A stretch of 64,000 nucleotides of DNA, taken from Roseateles sp. SL47. Lineage in GTDB: Bacteria; Pseudomonadota; Gammaproteobacteria; Burkholderiales; Burkholderiaceae_C. A program made the position numbers and the translations under genes. Positions 23,496-31,000 of the stretch are shown here, piece by piece. The DNA lies in the NCBI RefSeq assembly GCF_026625885.1, contig NZ_CP113068.1:4898001-4962000 (forward strand), given 5' to 3'. The notes under the pieces are model-generated. The model did no database searches. It was given only the letters and a program-made list of their open reading frames with translations, and was not told the origin of the DNA. Positions within the stretch are counted from its first letter, which is position 1. Every line of letters starts with the position of its first letter.

Positions 23496-23591
23496 CCGTC
23501 ATCCGCAGGCTACCCTGCGCCATGTCGAGCTGCGGAGCCAGTCTGAGCTGTCCGACGCCGAGACTTTCGATCTCCGCTGATTCCTGAGATC

Positions 23592-23631
23592 CAAAGCAAA
23601 ACGCCGACAAGACTTTCATCTTGTCGGCGTT
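23592..23631 (-). terminator. Terminator belonging to the interrupted tRNA-His gene
   Basis: A perfect 13-bp stem (AACGCCGACAAGA / TCTTGTCGGCGTT, loop CTTTCA) is followed on the minus strand by TTTTGCTTT. It lies 24 bases beyond the CCA end of the tRNA-His fragment and reads in the same direction, so it is the native tRNA terminator left on the chromosome side. Confidence 0.85.
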
Positions 23632-23654
23632 CCTGGCATTGCTGCCTTATCCGG

Positions 23655-23704
23655 TGGGGTGGCTGATGGGACTCGAACCCACGACAACCAGAATCACAAT
23701 CTGG
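23655..23704 (-). tRNA. tRNA-His 3' half only (prophage attachment-site scar)
   Basis: On the minus strand the sequence runs from the anticodon stem (CCAGA TTGTGAT TCTGG, anticodon GTG) through the T arm (GTGGGTTCGAGTCCCA) to the acceptor strand and encoded CCA. The D arm and 5' acceptor strand are missing: upstream of the anticodon stem the sequence is unrelated. Integrases often use tRNA 3' halves as attB, leaving one intact gene and one displaced 3' copy. This is the displaced copy and marks the left end of the prophage. The intact tRNA-His should lie beyond the right edge of the window. Confidence 0.88.
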
Positions 23705-23821
23705 TTCGACAAGCGAGCATCCATGCGGGCTATGCGCCGACTCGTGGGAATATTTTTGCCTGACAACCCCGGACTTGGTGCGGCTTGCAGCGACTTAGTT
23801 CCCACCGATCGCGCGCAGATA

Positions 23822-23837
23822 CTGTATAAATCAACAG
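23822..23837 (+). promoter_or_regulatory. LexA (SOS) box
   Basis: CTGTATAAATCAACAG fits CTGT-N8-ACAG, the LexA consensus, and contains a TATAAA that can serve as a -10 element. It ends four bases before the ATG of the 136-codon gene at 23842, so LexA bound here would block that gene's promoter. Confidence 0.7.
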
Positions 23838-23841
23838 CATC

Positions 23842-24252
23842 ATGCTGTACTGGTACGTCCGCCGTTTCTATCGCCTGGGTTCCTTGATCCCTCGCCACTT
23901 TTTCGCCCAGCAGGACGAAGTCCTTGGAGAGTTCTGCATTGCCGAAGACCGGGACCCGGAGACCCGCCGGACGGCCCGCGTCGCGACCTTAAAGCCACAT
24001 CCGCACCTCCCTGGATCCATGCCGCCGCCACTTTTTGACGCGACGGTGGTGCATGCAGGCGGCAGCGCCTGGACCGTCAACGGGTTCGAGCGAGCCTATT
24101 CCGACAGCGTCACCCTGCTGACCTGTTACCAAAGCTGGTACATGCGACCAGTGGCACCGCGGGAGGTGCTGGAGTTGGAGGAGCGATTTCGGCGAGAACT
24201 TCACTCCCGCCTCCCGGCATCTGCGCGACCATCGCCCGATGATGCGGGTTAG
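23842..24252 (+). CDS. Hypothetical protein, probably SOS-regulated
   Basis: A 136-residue protein that I do not recognise. It is rich in aromatic and basic residues at the N terminus (MLYWYVRRFYRLGSLIPRHFF) and has a central WTVNGFERAYSD block. There are no clear transmembrane segments or motifs. The LexA box ends just before its start codon. It is the first prophage gene after the attachment scar, and its stop overlaps the convergent SRAP gene by three bases. Location and control suggest a cargo or induction-linked gene. Confidence 0.6.
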   Translation: MLYWYVRRFYRLGSLIPRHFFAQQDEVLGEFCIAEDRDPETRRTARVATLKPHPHLPGSMPPPLFDATVVHAGGSAWTVNGFERAYSDSVTLLTCYQSWYMRPVAPREVLELEERFRRELHSRLPASARPSPDDAG

Positions 24253-24986
24253 AACAGCTGCGCCAGCAGCGCGTCCGTGCGCTGTGCGTCGGCCTGGTCG
24301 CAGAACTCGGCCGGTTGGGTGCGTAGCAGCATCCGGGCGTCCGCCTCGGTGCCGCGCAGCCAGGCGGCCCAGTCCTGCGGTTCAACGTGGATCACGGCGC
24401 GCTTGTCCTGCGCATCCGGCGGCAGCTTGGGGTCGGGTTTGTGCAGGCGGGCCAGTAGTGGGTGGCCATCGCAATTCATCGTGAGCATGGTGTAGTTCGG
24501 CACCACCTCACCGGTGGCCGGGTACACCCACTCGTTCCATATGCCGGCCAGCATCCACGGCAGGCCGTCGGTGCGGCGGAGTTGCCACCAAATGTTGCGT
24601 CCCGTCTCCCAGTTCGGCTCCTGGTACCAAGCCGCCGGGATAAGGCAGCGCCGGCCCTCGTTCCACGCCGCTCTGAACGTGGGGGTGGTGGCCACCGTCT
24701 CAGTTCGGGCGTTGTTGGTGCTGCGCGGCCGTGGCGCCGCTGGCTTCTTGCCGGGCACCGCCTTGGACTGGATCATGTCCTTTCGCGCTGGCGCGCCCGG
24801 GCGGATCATGGCCCATTGCCCCACCACGCCTTGCAGCCCATCACCGTCGGGACGAAGGAACAGCCCCGGGTCGAATGGCACCACGAACGGCTTTTCCGGA
24901 TTCTCCGGCAGCCACACCGTTGTCAGGTGGCGCCGCACGTAGACCTCTAGGTCCGTCTTCGGGGTCATGTGGTAAAGATTACACAT
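24249..24986 (-). CDS. SRAP-domain protein (SOS response-associated peptidase, YedK/HMCES type)
   Basis: SRAP proteins crosslink to abasic sites in single-stranded DNA through Cys2 and shield them. The start is set at ATG 24986 so that the protein begins MCNLYHMTP with the catalytic Cys at position 2. The GTG two codons upstream would bury it. Further family marks are NARTETVATTPTFRAAW, RRCLIPAAWYQEP (glutamate of the active site) and LLARLHKPDP (histidine). Its 245 residues are normal. Lying beside a LexA-boxed gene in a prophage, it may protect phage DNA during induction. Confidence 0.92.
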   Translation of the reverse strand: MCNLYHMTPKTDLEVYVRRHLTTVWLPENPEKPFVVPFDPGLFLRPDGDGLQGVVGQWAMIRPGAPARKDMIQSKAVPGKKPAAPRPRSTNNARTETVATTPTFRAAWNEGRRCLIPAAWYQEPNWETGRNIWWQLRRTDGLPWMLAGIWNEWVYPATGEVVPNYTMLTMNCDGHPLLARLHKPDPKLPPDAQDKRAVIHVEPQDWAAWLRGTEADARMLLRTQPAEFCDQADAQRTDALLAQLF

Positions 24987-25044
24987 AGACACACTCTTGC
25001 GGCATGGGCGTTACGATAGCCGGGGATCTCAAAGGAGGAGTGCC

Positions 25045-25260
25045 ATGGGCACACAAATAAAGTCTACCAATCAGACCGGGGGAATCACGGCCCATACCGT
25101 GAATGTAGCGAATGCCTCCAGCACCACCGCTTCCACTTCTTCCGCACCGCCCAGGCCTAAATGGTGGGCTCGCGCGCCGGCCGTCGTGGTGTGGGTTCTC
25201 ACGGTGCTGGTCAGCCTTGCTGGCATCTTTGACTACGTAGAAAAACATCCTTGGAAATAG
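25045..25260 (+). CDS. Small single-pass membrane protein with GGITAHTVN motif
   Basis: A 71-residue protein starting at ATG 25045, five bases after a strong AAAGGAGGAG. The N-terminal part carries NQTGGITAHTVNVAN, then a Ser/Thr/Ala linker, a Lys/Arg patch (RPKWWARAP), one transmembrane helix (AVVVWVLTVLVSLAGIF) and a short basic tail. The same GGITAHTVN motif appears in the next gene. The DNA encoding the two motifs differs, so this is protein-level homology. Function unknown; as plus-strand cargo near the attachment site it is probably expressed in the lysogen. Confidence 0.7.
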   Translation: MGTQIKSTNQTGGITAHTVNVANASSTTASTSSAPPRPKWWARAPAVVVWVLTVLVSLAGIFDYVEKHPWK

Positions 25261-25262
25261 CC

Positions 25263-25628
25263 ATGAGCTTCTTCAGCAAGCCTCCCGCAGGCAACTTCAT
25301 CTTCAATGGCGTCACCAGCTTTGGGCAGCAAGGCGGGATCACCGCTCACACGGTCAACATCAATGGGCCGGTAGACCGCCACCTGGACGAGGCCGGTAAA
25401 GCCAGCATCCTGCAGCAACTGTCCAAAGACGTGACCTTTGATGTGGTGGCAGTGCAGGGAGACCAGGAAGCCTTTCAGTTCGCATACGAGATTCACCAGT
25501 TTCTCGTGCAAAGTGGCTACAAGGCGACCGGAGTCTCACAGGCTTGGTTCTCGGCCCCCGTCAAGGGCCTCCACCTAAAGGAGATCCCGGAAAACAGCCT
25601 GACGCAGATCATCGTGGGCGCCCGGTAA
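25263..25628 (+). CDS. Hypothetical protein with GGITAHTVN motif, partner of the preceding membrane protein
   Basis: A 121-residue soluble-looking protein. The N-terminal 40 residues (FNGVTSFGQQGGITAHTVNI) share the GGITAHTVN motif with the preceding gene. The remaining ~85 form an alpha/beta-looking domain (ILQQLSKDVTFDVVAVQGDQEAFQFAYEIHQFLVQSGY...LTQIIVGAR). It starts two bases after the upstream stop, with GGAAA seven bases before ATG 25263, so the two genes form a unit. I do not recognise the C-terminal domain. Confidence 0.65.
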   Translation: MSFFSKPPAGNFIFNGVTSFGQQGGITAHTVNINGPVDRHLDEAGKASILQQLSKDVTFDVVAVQGDQEAFQFAYEIHQFLVQSGYKATGVSQAWFSAPVKGLHLKEIPENSLTQIIVGAR

Positions 25629-25640
25629 GACCTTGTTTGG

Positions 25641-25913
25641 TCAGGCCCGCCAGGTGGGCCAGCTGCGAAGCTCGCCCTTGCGGTCGTACTCGATGACCTG
25701 CACATCGTGCTCATCCCTGAGCTTTCGGGCAATGTCCCGGAAGTCCCTGGCTGACAGCGAACGGCCATCGCGCCGCAGGGCCGCGCGGATGAATGCACGG
25801 CCGTGGCTCAGTAAGTTGACGGTCGCCACCGCCCCGAACGGGATATGGTTCTGCGGGTCGTCCGCCGAGACGACCTCCCGAAGGATGAGTTCCGAAACCT
25901 CCGCATGCCACAT
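25641..25913 (-). CDS. Hypothetical protein at the end of the late operon
   Basis: A 90-residue protein (MWHAEVSELILREVVSADDPQNHIPF) with a basic middle (RAALRRDGRSLSARDFRDIARKLRDEHDVQVI). No motif I can name. It lies 10 bases after Rz and reads the same way, so it is probably the last gene of the lysis operon. Confidence 0.55.
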   Translation of the reverse strand: MWHAEVSELILREVVSADDPQNHIPFGAVATVNLLSHGRAFIRAALRRDGRSLSARDFRDIARKLRDEHDVQVIEYDRKGELRSWPTWRA

Positions 25914-25923
25914 GTCCGGGCTC

Positions 25924-26436
25924 CTATTTGGTTAGGGCGTCATAGGTGCGCTCGCAGAGCTGCCCGGCGCGGCGGGCGTCGTCAGCCGCACTCCCAGCTG
26001 CTGCCGCAAAGTCGTCAAGCGCGCCGACCACGAAGGCGAGCTGCTCGCTGGCTGCCTGGCAGCTGCCGGGAGCGGCGGTATCTCGCGCTCGATCAGCGAG
26101 GGAGGTGGCAAGGTCGGCCGCGTAGCGCTGCAACTGGCCATTGCCAGCGCGCAGACGATCACGGTCAGCCTCAGCGGCCTGGCGGGCAAGATATTCAGCA
26201 TCAAGGGCCTCCTGTCGGGCTTTGTCGGATCTGGATTTCTCCTCGGCAGCTTTCCGCAGCGCCGCCGCGTGGTTCGCTTGCACCTGCTCTCGGTAGGAGG
26301 CGAATTCCGCTTGCGATGAAGTCAACGCCTTCTCCGCGATGAGCGCCCTGCCCCATTGATGGCCAGCCAACAGCAACGCACCAGCTAGTGCGATGGCCAG
26401 TGCGGGAGAAAGCAGCCGGGCCAGGAGCGCGTTCAC
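25924..26436 (-). CDS. i-spanin (Rz-like)
   Basis: A 170-residue protein with one N-terminal transmembrane helix (LLSPALAIALAGALLLAGHQW) and a long alanine/arginine/glutamate-rich coiled coil, the architecture of inner-membrane spanins. These fuse inner and outer membranes in the last step of lysis. The start is GTG 26436: it overlaps the endolysin stop as GTGA and has GAGGAG a few bases upstream. The same frame stays open further upstream but only antiparallels the endolysin. Rz1 is encoded inside it. Confidence 0.82.
   Translation of the reverse strand: MNALLARLLSPALAIALAGALLLAGHQWGRALIAEKALTSSQAEFASYREQVQANHAAALRKAAEEKSRSDKARQEALDAEYLARQAAEADRDRLRAGNGQLQRYAADLATSLADRARDTAAPGSCQAASEQLAFVVGALDDFAAAAGSAADDARRAGQLCERTYDALTK
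25932..26201 (-). CDS. o-spanin (Rz1-like lipoprotein), nested in Rz
   Basis: An 89-residue protein in another frame entirely within the Rz gene. It has a short basic start, a hydrophobic stretch and a lipobox-like CALAMASCS, followed by a proline-rich stretch (RPTLPPPSLIEREIPPLP), as in outer-membrane Rz1 spanins. ATG 26201 has a strong AGGAGG six bases upstream, which argues for real translation. Met at -3 of the lipobox is less common. Confidence 0.8.
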   Translation of the reverse strand: MLNILPARPLRLTVIVCALAMASCSATRPTLPPPSLIEREIPPLPAAARQPASSSPSWSARLTTLRQQLGVRLTTPAAPGSSASAPMTP

Positions 26437-26915
26437 GCCTCGCTCCTCGACAGTGCGGCCTGCCCGACGAGGAGCGGCCCGGGTGGTGGAAGCGGAACGG
26501 CCGTCGGCCACCGATACCCGAGCACTCTGCCCCGGGCGAAGGCGGAGATGTTCACCTCGTCGCCCTGGTTCCCGCCGAGCAGCAGCAGGTTGCCCCAATT
26601 GTCTTGGCCGACGCAGAAGGCGACATGACCACCACCGGCCCGTCCAAGGACAACAATGCATCCCACGGCCGGCTCCTGCAGCGGCACGCCCCAGGACAGA
26701 TAGCTCTGCGCTCCTTCGAACCTGGAACTGATGACCCCGACGGCCTCCAGCATGCCGCCGACGAACGCGGCACACCACGGCGTCTCATCGTCTTTGATGC
26801 CACCACGGCGGATTGCCTTCCACCAGGCCAGGATCTTCGGCTCGTGTGTCGCACCTTTGATTTCTCGGGTTCCGATGTACTTGCGGGCCTCGGCCAGCCA
26901 AGCGGGGTCACTCAT
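26433..26915 (-). CDS. Phage endolysin, TIGR02594/CHAP-like cysteine hydrolase
   Basis: A 160-residue single-domain protein starting PAWLAEARKYIGTREIKGATHEPKILAWW. The catalytic Cys is in ETPWCAAFVGGML and the His in GGGHVAFCVGQD, the pattern of the TIGR02594 family of peptidoglycan hydrolases in phage lysis cassettes. It has no signal peptide and so depends on the holin. It overlaps both the holin (upstream, eight bases) and Rz (downstream). Confidence 0.85.
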   Translation of the reverse strand: MSDPAWLAEARKYIGTREIKGATHEPKILAWWKAIRRGGIKDDETPWCAAFVGGMLEAVGVISSRFEGAQSYLSWGVPLQEPAVGCIVVLGRAGGGHVAFCVGQDNWGNLLLLGGNQGDEVNISAFARGRVLGYRWPTAVPLPPPGPLLVGQAALSRSEA

Positions 26916-27366
26916 GACCGTCCTTCATGCCGGCCCTTTCGGCGATTGCACCCGCCCCACGGGAGGCAATGAGCTGGCGAAGCTTCACCATGGCGCCGAT
27001 CAGCCCCCATGAGAGCCCACCGAGCACCAGGCCGACGGGCATCGCCAGCTCTACCCATCCGCCCACATCCCCAGCTTCCACAGGAAACCAGCCGGTGGGC
27101 TGGCCGAGCCATCGCACAGCCAAGGGGCCGCACATGCCGCAAACCACGCCGGCTGCAATCACCTGGGTAACGATCAGCTTTCGTCTTTTCCCAGGATCGG
27201 GCAAGGCCTCGGCCGGGTCCACTGCGGCGATGAGGATGGCACCTACTGCCCCTGCGGTGAGCAGGGCGCCCAGCTTGGCGAACACGCCATATTTCGCGGC
27301 GAAGGCCAGGCCCGCCGCTCCGCTTGCACCGTCAGCCGCCATCGCAATCCCCGCCTCGTTTGACAT
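26908..27366 (-). CDS. Putative holin
   Basis: A 152-residue membrane protein with about four hydrophobic segments (FAKLGALLTAGAVGAILIAAV, LIVTQVIAAGVVCGMCGPLAV, VELAMPVGLVLGGLSWGLIGAMV and a weaker N-terminal one) and a charged C terminus. Its position immediately before the endolysin is the main reason for the call. No ribosome site precedes its ATG; the promoter-like element described below places the transcript start at the ATG. Confidence 0.65.
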   Translation of the reverse strand: MSNEAGIAMAADGASGAAGLAFAAKYGVFAKLGALLTAGAVGAILIAAVDPAEALPDPGKRRKLIVTQVIAAGVVCGMCGPLAVRWLGQPTGWFPVEAGDVGGWVELAMPVGLVLGGLSWGLIGAMVKLRQLIASRGAGAIAERAGMKDGHE

Positions 27367-27372
27367 GGAGGT

Positions 27373-27400
27373 ATTGCAAGGGGGAAGGAGCCGAAGTCAA
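27373..27400 (-). promoter_or_regulatory. Late promoter-like element upstream of the holin
   Basis: The minus strand reads TTGACT, 16 bases, TGCAAT, six bases, then the holin ATG. The -35 lies in CGGGTTGACTTCG, a 13-mer repeated before two other late genes with the same spacing. The usual start position (seventh base after the -10) coincides with the A of ATG, so the mRNA would be leaderless. Confidence 0.6.
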
Positions 27401-27837
27401 CCCGCCCTGATTTCGAGTGTCGCCCCCTAAATGTTGCGTGGGCACATCACCCTTTGGGGCGCACCTCGGCGCCCGTTCCAAAGAAGCCTAGCCCGTGATT
27501 TTTGTCACAGCCAAAACCGTCGCATGACAACAACTGGCACCAACGTGGCAACAACTGGAACCGCGCGCGGCCAGTTGATGTCGGCTTAACACTGTTTGAA
27601 CAGGCAAGCACCGCTGTTTGCACGACGGCTAGTTCGGAGATGGCAAGCGTTATCGCTTGTCATGGGGCCTACCACCTGGTGCATCAGTCAGCCCTCAGGA
27701 AAAGTTGTGGTCGAATTGCTCCGCCCCCGCTGCAGTTCGAGGGCGATCAGAGAGGCGAAAGCCCAAAAAGGTGAACCCCTGGAAGGATTGCGGCCGACCA
27801 GGGGTTCGAGTGAAATAAATCGATAGAGACCTATTCC
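27401..27837. other. Intergenic stretch upstream of the holin
   Basis: No convincing gene. The region has lower coding character than its flanks. It contains two copies of CAACAACTGG (near 27530 and 27550) and the 10-bp inverted repeat described separately. An open frame on the plus strand (27502-27774) gives an unnatural protein and is not annotated. Confidence 0.4.
27773..27807. repeat. Perfect 10-bp inverted repeat
   Basis: GAACCCCTGG and CCAGGGGTTC are separated by 15 bases. There is no T-run on either side, so it is not an obvious terminator. It lies about 30 bases before a possible small plus-strand gene. Confidence 0.5.
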
Positions 27838-28092
27838 ATGCGCGAGCATATCAAGGAACCACACGCCGACGGTATCGATTCAATACCTCTCGGTAGTGCC
27901 ACCAGCCCGGGACACGCTAGGCGCCTTGGCCACGGCGAGATTTCCCATAAAGTCGAGGCCTTCCTGCAGCGGCAGGATCTCAAACCGCTCACCCAGCCCG
28001 AGATCAGGACCAGCACCCTTGGCCCCACCTGGCGCGGGCCTGAGGGTCTGAGAGACTGGCTCAACGACCTGTTCTCAGGCACCGGCGGCTGA
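27838..28092 (+). CDS. Possible small cargo protein
   Basis: An 84-codon frame whose predicted protein (EHIKEPHADGIDSIPLG, HKVEAFLQRQDLKPLTQPE, ending WLNDLFSGTGG) has a plausible composition for a soluble protein. It is plus-strand between two late minus-strand units, and its stop nearly abuts the stop of the large polyvalent gene. The ribosome site is weak (AGAGA). No family is recognised; it could be non-coding. Confidence 0.35.
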   Translation: MREHIKEPHADGIDSIPLGSATSPGHARRLGHGEISHKVEAFLQRQDLKPLTQPEIRTSTLGPTWRGPEGLRDWLNDLFSGTGG

Positions 28093-31000
28093 TCACCCTG
28101 GCACGGCGGCAGCGTCAGCCATTCGCAGTTCTTTTGGCGCCGCTTTTTGAAGGCGCTGCTGCCGGGTCTGGCGCATCAAGCGGACACGCTTCAGGATCTG
28201 CCCCATGGTGATCCCGATCGGCGTGTCCGGGTTCTTCTCGTTCCAATCCTTGATGCGGGCCCGGGCAGCCCGCTCCCCTTCCAGGTCACCTTCGAACCGG
28301 GCGGCCGCCCAATCGGAGGCAATCTCCGATTCGACGTTGCGCGCCAGCGCCTGCCGGCTGATCTGAATGCCGTCCGCCCGTGATGCGGCGGCAACAGTTG
28401 CCGGCTGGAAGCCTGCGAACTTTGCTGCGGCGTCCACCATGTCAGCATCAATGACCCGACGTCCCTTGGTGTCTCGATACGCGCCGTGCACTGCGGTATC
28501 GACGCCCTTCCACATGTTCCGAAACGCCGTCGGGAGGGCTGGCTGCAGACTCCCTTGATCAAGCGCTTCCGTCACCCCCTTCACAACGGCTCCCGCTGGA
28601 CCCGCAACCTCAAGCACATCACCGGACTTGTCGGACTTGTCCTTTCGGAACATGCCCGTGCCGGGGAGGAGATTGCCCACGCCGAGGCGCCCGGCCACGT
28701 CCAGCGGAATCCCAGGGAGCGCGCTGAAGCCGTAGTTCAGCCAGTCCGGCAGGTGCTCCCGTTTCCAGCGCTTCGAATTGGTGTCGTGGCCCATGCGCTG
28801 GCCGATGGTGTCCACCAGGTCGTCCAGGTCATCTGCGCCGGGCAGTCCTTGCGCACCGGCGGCCATGATCAGCAACGCCATAGCAAACAAGGTGGCCTTT
28901 CGACCATCCGTGCGCTCCTGGCTTCCCGGCTCACCAGCGTTCCACATGCGATGCATGAACTCCAGATAGCCGATCGTGTATTGCTTGAACGTGAACAGAG
29001 TTGCCCCAATGGCGCCGCGCGCCCACACCGGCTTGTTCGCCCGGTTGTAGACCCCCTGCGTTTCTACGACCGCCCGAGCCGCAAATTTGAAGGGATCGGG
29101 CATTCCCTTATCCTTCGCAACCTGGTACGCAGCCATGAATGTCAGTTTGCGATTGAACTGCTCTGCCAGGGCGAACGGCGCCCCCCACACGAACATTGCA
29201 CGCTTGCCGATCCCGTCGGCCGCCATCGAAATTTTCTCGTTCGCCCCCAGGAACCGGGCCGCGTTGGCGAACATCGAACCCCGCCCCATCGCCATCGCCT
29301 GCAGCTGGTGCACCTCCTGCGGGGAAACAATGCCCTCCTTCTCGGCGATATGCAGCGCGGTCCGCATGTCGTCGTCGATGCCCTTCCCGGTCGCTGCCTG
29401 GGTGGTGAACTTCCCGATGACTTTGGCCGCGCCTGCGGCGCCAACGAATTGCGCCAGCCACGGCATCGTCATGATGTAGGGCTGGGTCATGTTCACCGCG
29501 GCGCTGGCCAGGGAGCCGCCCAGGAAGTGAACGAACATGTAGCCCCGGAGCGCAGCCGCTTCCTCCATCGGGTTCTGCACGTAGTCAGTCAGCTTGATCG
29601 CCATGTCCTTGGCGTCGCCCTGGTGCATGGCTTCCGTCAGGTTCGACATCTCGCCCACGTGCAGGCCCTGCGACGCCGCCCGGGCGTTGCTGGTGATGAA
29701 GGATGCCAGGACCCGTGACACATCCTCGCTGTAGCCGGAGGTCCCCTTGCGCTTGATCATGCGCTTCAGCGCGCTCCGATTGGCGGCCGCGTTCTTCAGC
29801 CAAGTCTGCAGGGACTCGTTCTTGTCCATGCCGGAGATTTTGGCGAACAGCTGGGCGGTCTCCGGGCTGATGCCCTTCAGCTGCTTGAACTCCTCTTGGC
29901 TGATCATGCTGCGCTGCACGTCAGCCCCGGGGAACTCCTCCGCCAGCTGCCGCGCGGCTCGGGCCGCGTCAGTGCCGGATTCGTAAAGGCCGAAGAACTC
30001 GGTCGTGTTGAGCTTGTTCTGCACGTGCACGGCATACCGCCCGAAGCGGGAGAGCGGCGCGTAACCGGCCGCCTTCAGCTGGTCCAGGCGCTTGTACTTC
30101 TCCGCCACCTCCTCGCGCATGGTGTCGCGAAGCTTGCCAGGCTCCATCTGCTCGATATGAGCGGTGACCACGTCTTTCAGCGCCTGATACTCGCCGGTCC
30201 GGGCAAGGTCCTTCATGCCATCGGACGCGTCCTGCCCAAGGTATCGAATGACGTCTGAGGCACCGGTTGAATCCAGCGAGCGATCAACAGCCGCCCGGAA
30301 CTCGCGATAGAGCTCCACTTGCAGGTCGTTCAAATTGAACTTGTCCCTCAGCTCCTGGTCGGTGAAGACCACGCCGGCCGACTCCACGTCCTTCGCCTCG
30401 ATGAGCTTACCTGCATCGTCGCGGGCCCATTGCAGGGTGCCTTCAAAGATCGGAGGCGCAATGGCCTTCCGGTCCGCCTCTTTCAATGAGAGGTCCTTGA
30501 AGAGATCCGTCCTATCGTTCAGCTGCGGCAGCACCCGCGGCGCCATGTCTGCAGCTTCAGTTGCGAACCGGCTCGTGTCGTGAAGGAAGGCCTGCGCAGC
30601 GTCATAAACCTTTCGGAAGGCTGGGTTCTTGGCCGCCAGGTCGTACATCGTGCCCACCGACTTGTGCCACCAGTGGACGGTTCGGAACCCGCGCTGTCCG
30701 TCGATCATGTCTTTCACGATCTGTGGCGTCATGTCCGCCACGGCCTGGGCCGGCGAGCGCGACAGCACCGGGCCGGCGTCAGCATCAGATGACTGTTCGC
30801 CACGCTTGGTGAGCGCTGGAGCCCCGGAGGACTCCTCCGCCCATGGCCGAGGCGCCGAGTTCACCGACGCGCGCGCGCGGACCAGCAAGTCCATCACTTC
30901 CGCGCTCGTCTTCCCTTCCAGCCAATCGGCGACCTTGTCCAACCCGATGGAGCGCAGCGCCTTCTGCAGCTTGGCCGCCAGAAATCTCATGCTGGAGATT

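Larger units (their letters stand above)
23496..23841. other. Intergenic junction between chromosome and prophage
   Basis: Besides the tRNA-His fragment, its terminator and the SOS box listed separately, I see no gene here. The chromosomal part ends at the anticodon stem (23704); the remaining ~135 bases belong to the prophage. Confidence 0.6.

Noticed and set aside
27502..27774. Plus-strand 90-codon frame upstream of the holin
   Set aside because: Unnatural composition, no ribosome site; the region looks non-coding.
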